Assembly (NCBI RefSeq): GCF_900142515.1 | Contig: NZ_FRBC01000023.1 | Location: 1-58,060, forward strand | From: Pseudoselenomonas ruminantium | Lineage (GTDB): Bacteria > Bacillota > Negativicutes > Selenomonadales > Selenomonadaceae | DNA length: 58,060 nt | Direction: 5' to 3' | The notes under the pieces: generated by a model | Database searches by the model: none | Seen by the model: only the letters and a program-made list of their open reading frames with translations | What the model was told of the DNA's origin: nothing | Position numbers and translations under genes: made by a program | Shown here: piece by piece, positions 57,715 to 58,060 of the stretch | Layout of the letters: every line of letters begins with the position of its first letter | How positions within the stretch are numbered: position 1 is the stretch's first letter

Positions 57715-58060
57715 AAGGGGCTGTGAAATAACACGCCCCCTTATAACAAAGGCGGTTAGCTGACTAAAACCAAGTCAGCTAACCGCCTTTTGTGGTAAAA
57801 TTTACTTGCTATGAAAAATTCAACCACCAATTATTCTAAACCAAAACAGGCTGTTTTGCCAATATTTATTTCAGATTATCTGGATATCTGTGATCCGGTG
57901 CTGGTTTTCGACCGATTTATGGAGGAAATCGACTTGGAGAAGTATCTGAATCAGATTCCGGCTCATGTTGCCGGGCGTATCAGGTACAACCCGGCCAGCA
58001 TGCTGAAAACAGTGCTATTCGGATTCATGACCTACGGTTATATCTCACTGCGCGAGTTGG
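57715..58060 (+). mobile_element. left end of an insertion sequence
   Basis: The likely left terminus is near GGGGCTGTGAAATAACACG. An 18-bp perfect hairpin (arms 57748-57765 and 57773-57790) precedes the transposase start. Such a hairpin would shield the transposase gene from outside transcription. The right end lies beyond the window. Confidence 0.6.
57810..58060 (+). CDS. IS transposase, N-terminal part (DUF772-type, IS1182/IS5-like)
   Basis: The first 83 residues are present (KPKQAVLPIFISDYLDICDP, VLVFDRFMEEIDLEKYLNQI, RYNPASMLKTVLFGFMTYGYISLRELV). YNPASMLKTVLFGFM...SLREL is the DUF772 start of IS1182/IS5-type DDE transposases. The DDE domain lies outside the window. The start follows a long hairpin and has only a weak ribosome-binding site. 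Confidence 0.75.

Overview
The window reads as a chromosome segment of an anaerobic, diderm Firmicute of the Negativicutes, most like Selenomonas or Mitsuokella. This is inferred from gene content: NapC-type multiheme cytochrome with a Tat flavoprotein reductase, indolepyruvate:ferredoxin oxidoreductase, rubrerythrin, many LysR regulators and Tat lipoprotein flavodoxins. No rRNA or tRNA gene was seen.

Layout. 1-5 kb: end of a flavin reductase, a cyclophilin-like lipoprotein, a DUF3737 beta-helix protein, and a Nim-like flavoprotein plus UvrA-like ABC ATPase pair behind a leader terminator. 5-10.4 kb: an MBL hydrolase and four LysR genes (one truncated) around a UxaA-type dehydratase pair. 10.5-18.8 kb: a redox/detoxification block (SnoaL-like protein, alpha/beta hydrolase, aldo/keto reductase, LysR, MATE pump, two flavodoxins, SDR). 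18.9-28.2 kb: small hydrolases, acetyltransferases, a MarR-controlled MBL hydrolase, glycerate kinase with endonuclease IV, and a CAT-like acetyltransferase, mixed with decayed gene copies. 28.2-36.8 kb: a candidate small RNA, a frameshifted DUF5131 gene, an Rrf2/cupin pair with three matching operators, then a probable hydroxycinnamate island: flavoprotein reductase (interrupted by an amber codon), pentaheme cytochrome, phenolic acid decarboxylase, PucR regulator, secreted esterase and PadR. ATGT-N8-ACAT operators tie padC and the esterase to PadR. 36.9-46.2 kb: D,D-carboxypeptidase, a MetE-like methyltransferase, LysR, Y-family polymerase with its YolD-like partner, QueT, a tyrosine recombinase with repeats beside it, and a yaiI gene running into a glutathione peroxidase remnant. 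46.5-50.4 kb: iorA-iorB-paaK, visibly richer in G+C than its surroundings. 50.4-53.8 kb: a PAS/rubrerythrin/thioredoxin reductase/glutaredoxin/glutathione peroxidase operon divergent from an OhrR-type regulator. 53.8-58 kb: an IS3 remnant fused to a broken EamA transporter, an esterase, a LUD protein, a methyltransferase, CrcB, a second copy of the candidate small RNA, and the start of an IS transposase.

The most notable signal is a pair of near-identical short transcription units (28250-28321 and 57553-57627, both minus strand). Each has a 17-bp-spaced sigma70-type promoter, a 5' hairpin, a CU-rich single-stranded stretch and a strong terminator, but the promoter spacers and operators differ. 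The CU-rich stretch is perfectly complementary to the ribosome-binding regions of nfo (13 nt) and iorA (11 nt) in this same window. A second theme is decay: several genes carry a single nonsense or frameshift lesion, or survive as fragments beside an intact relative. A third is intrinsic terminators lying inside 5' leaders (nim-uvrA, nfo, iorA).
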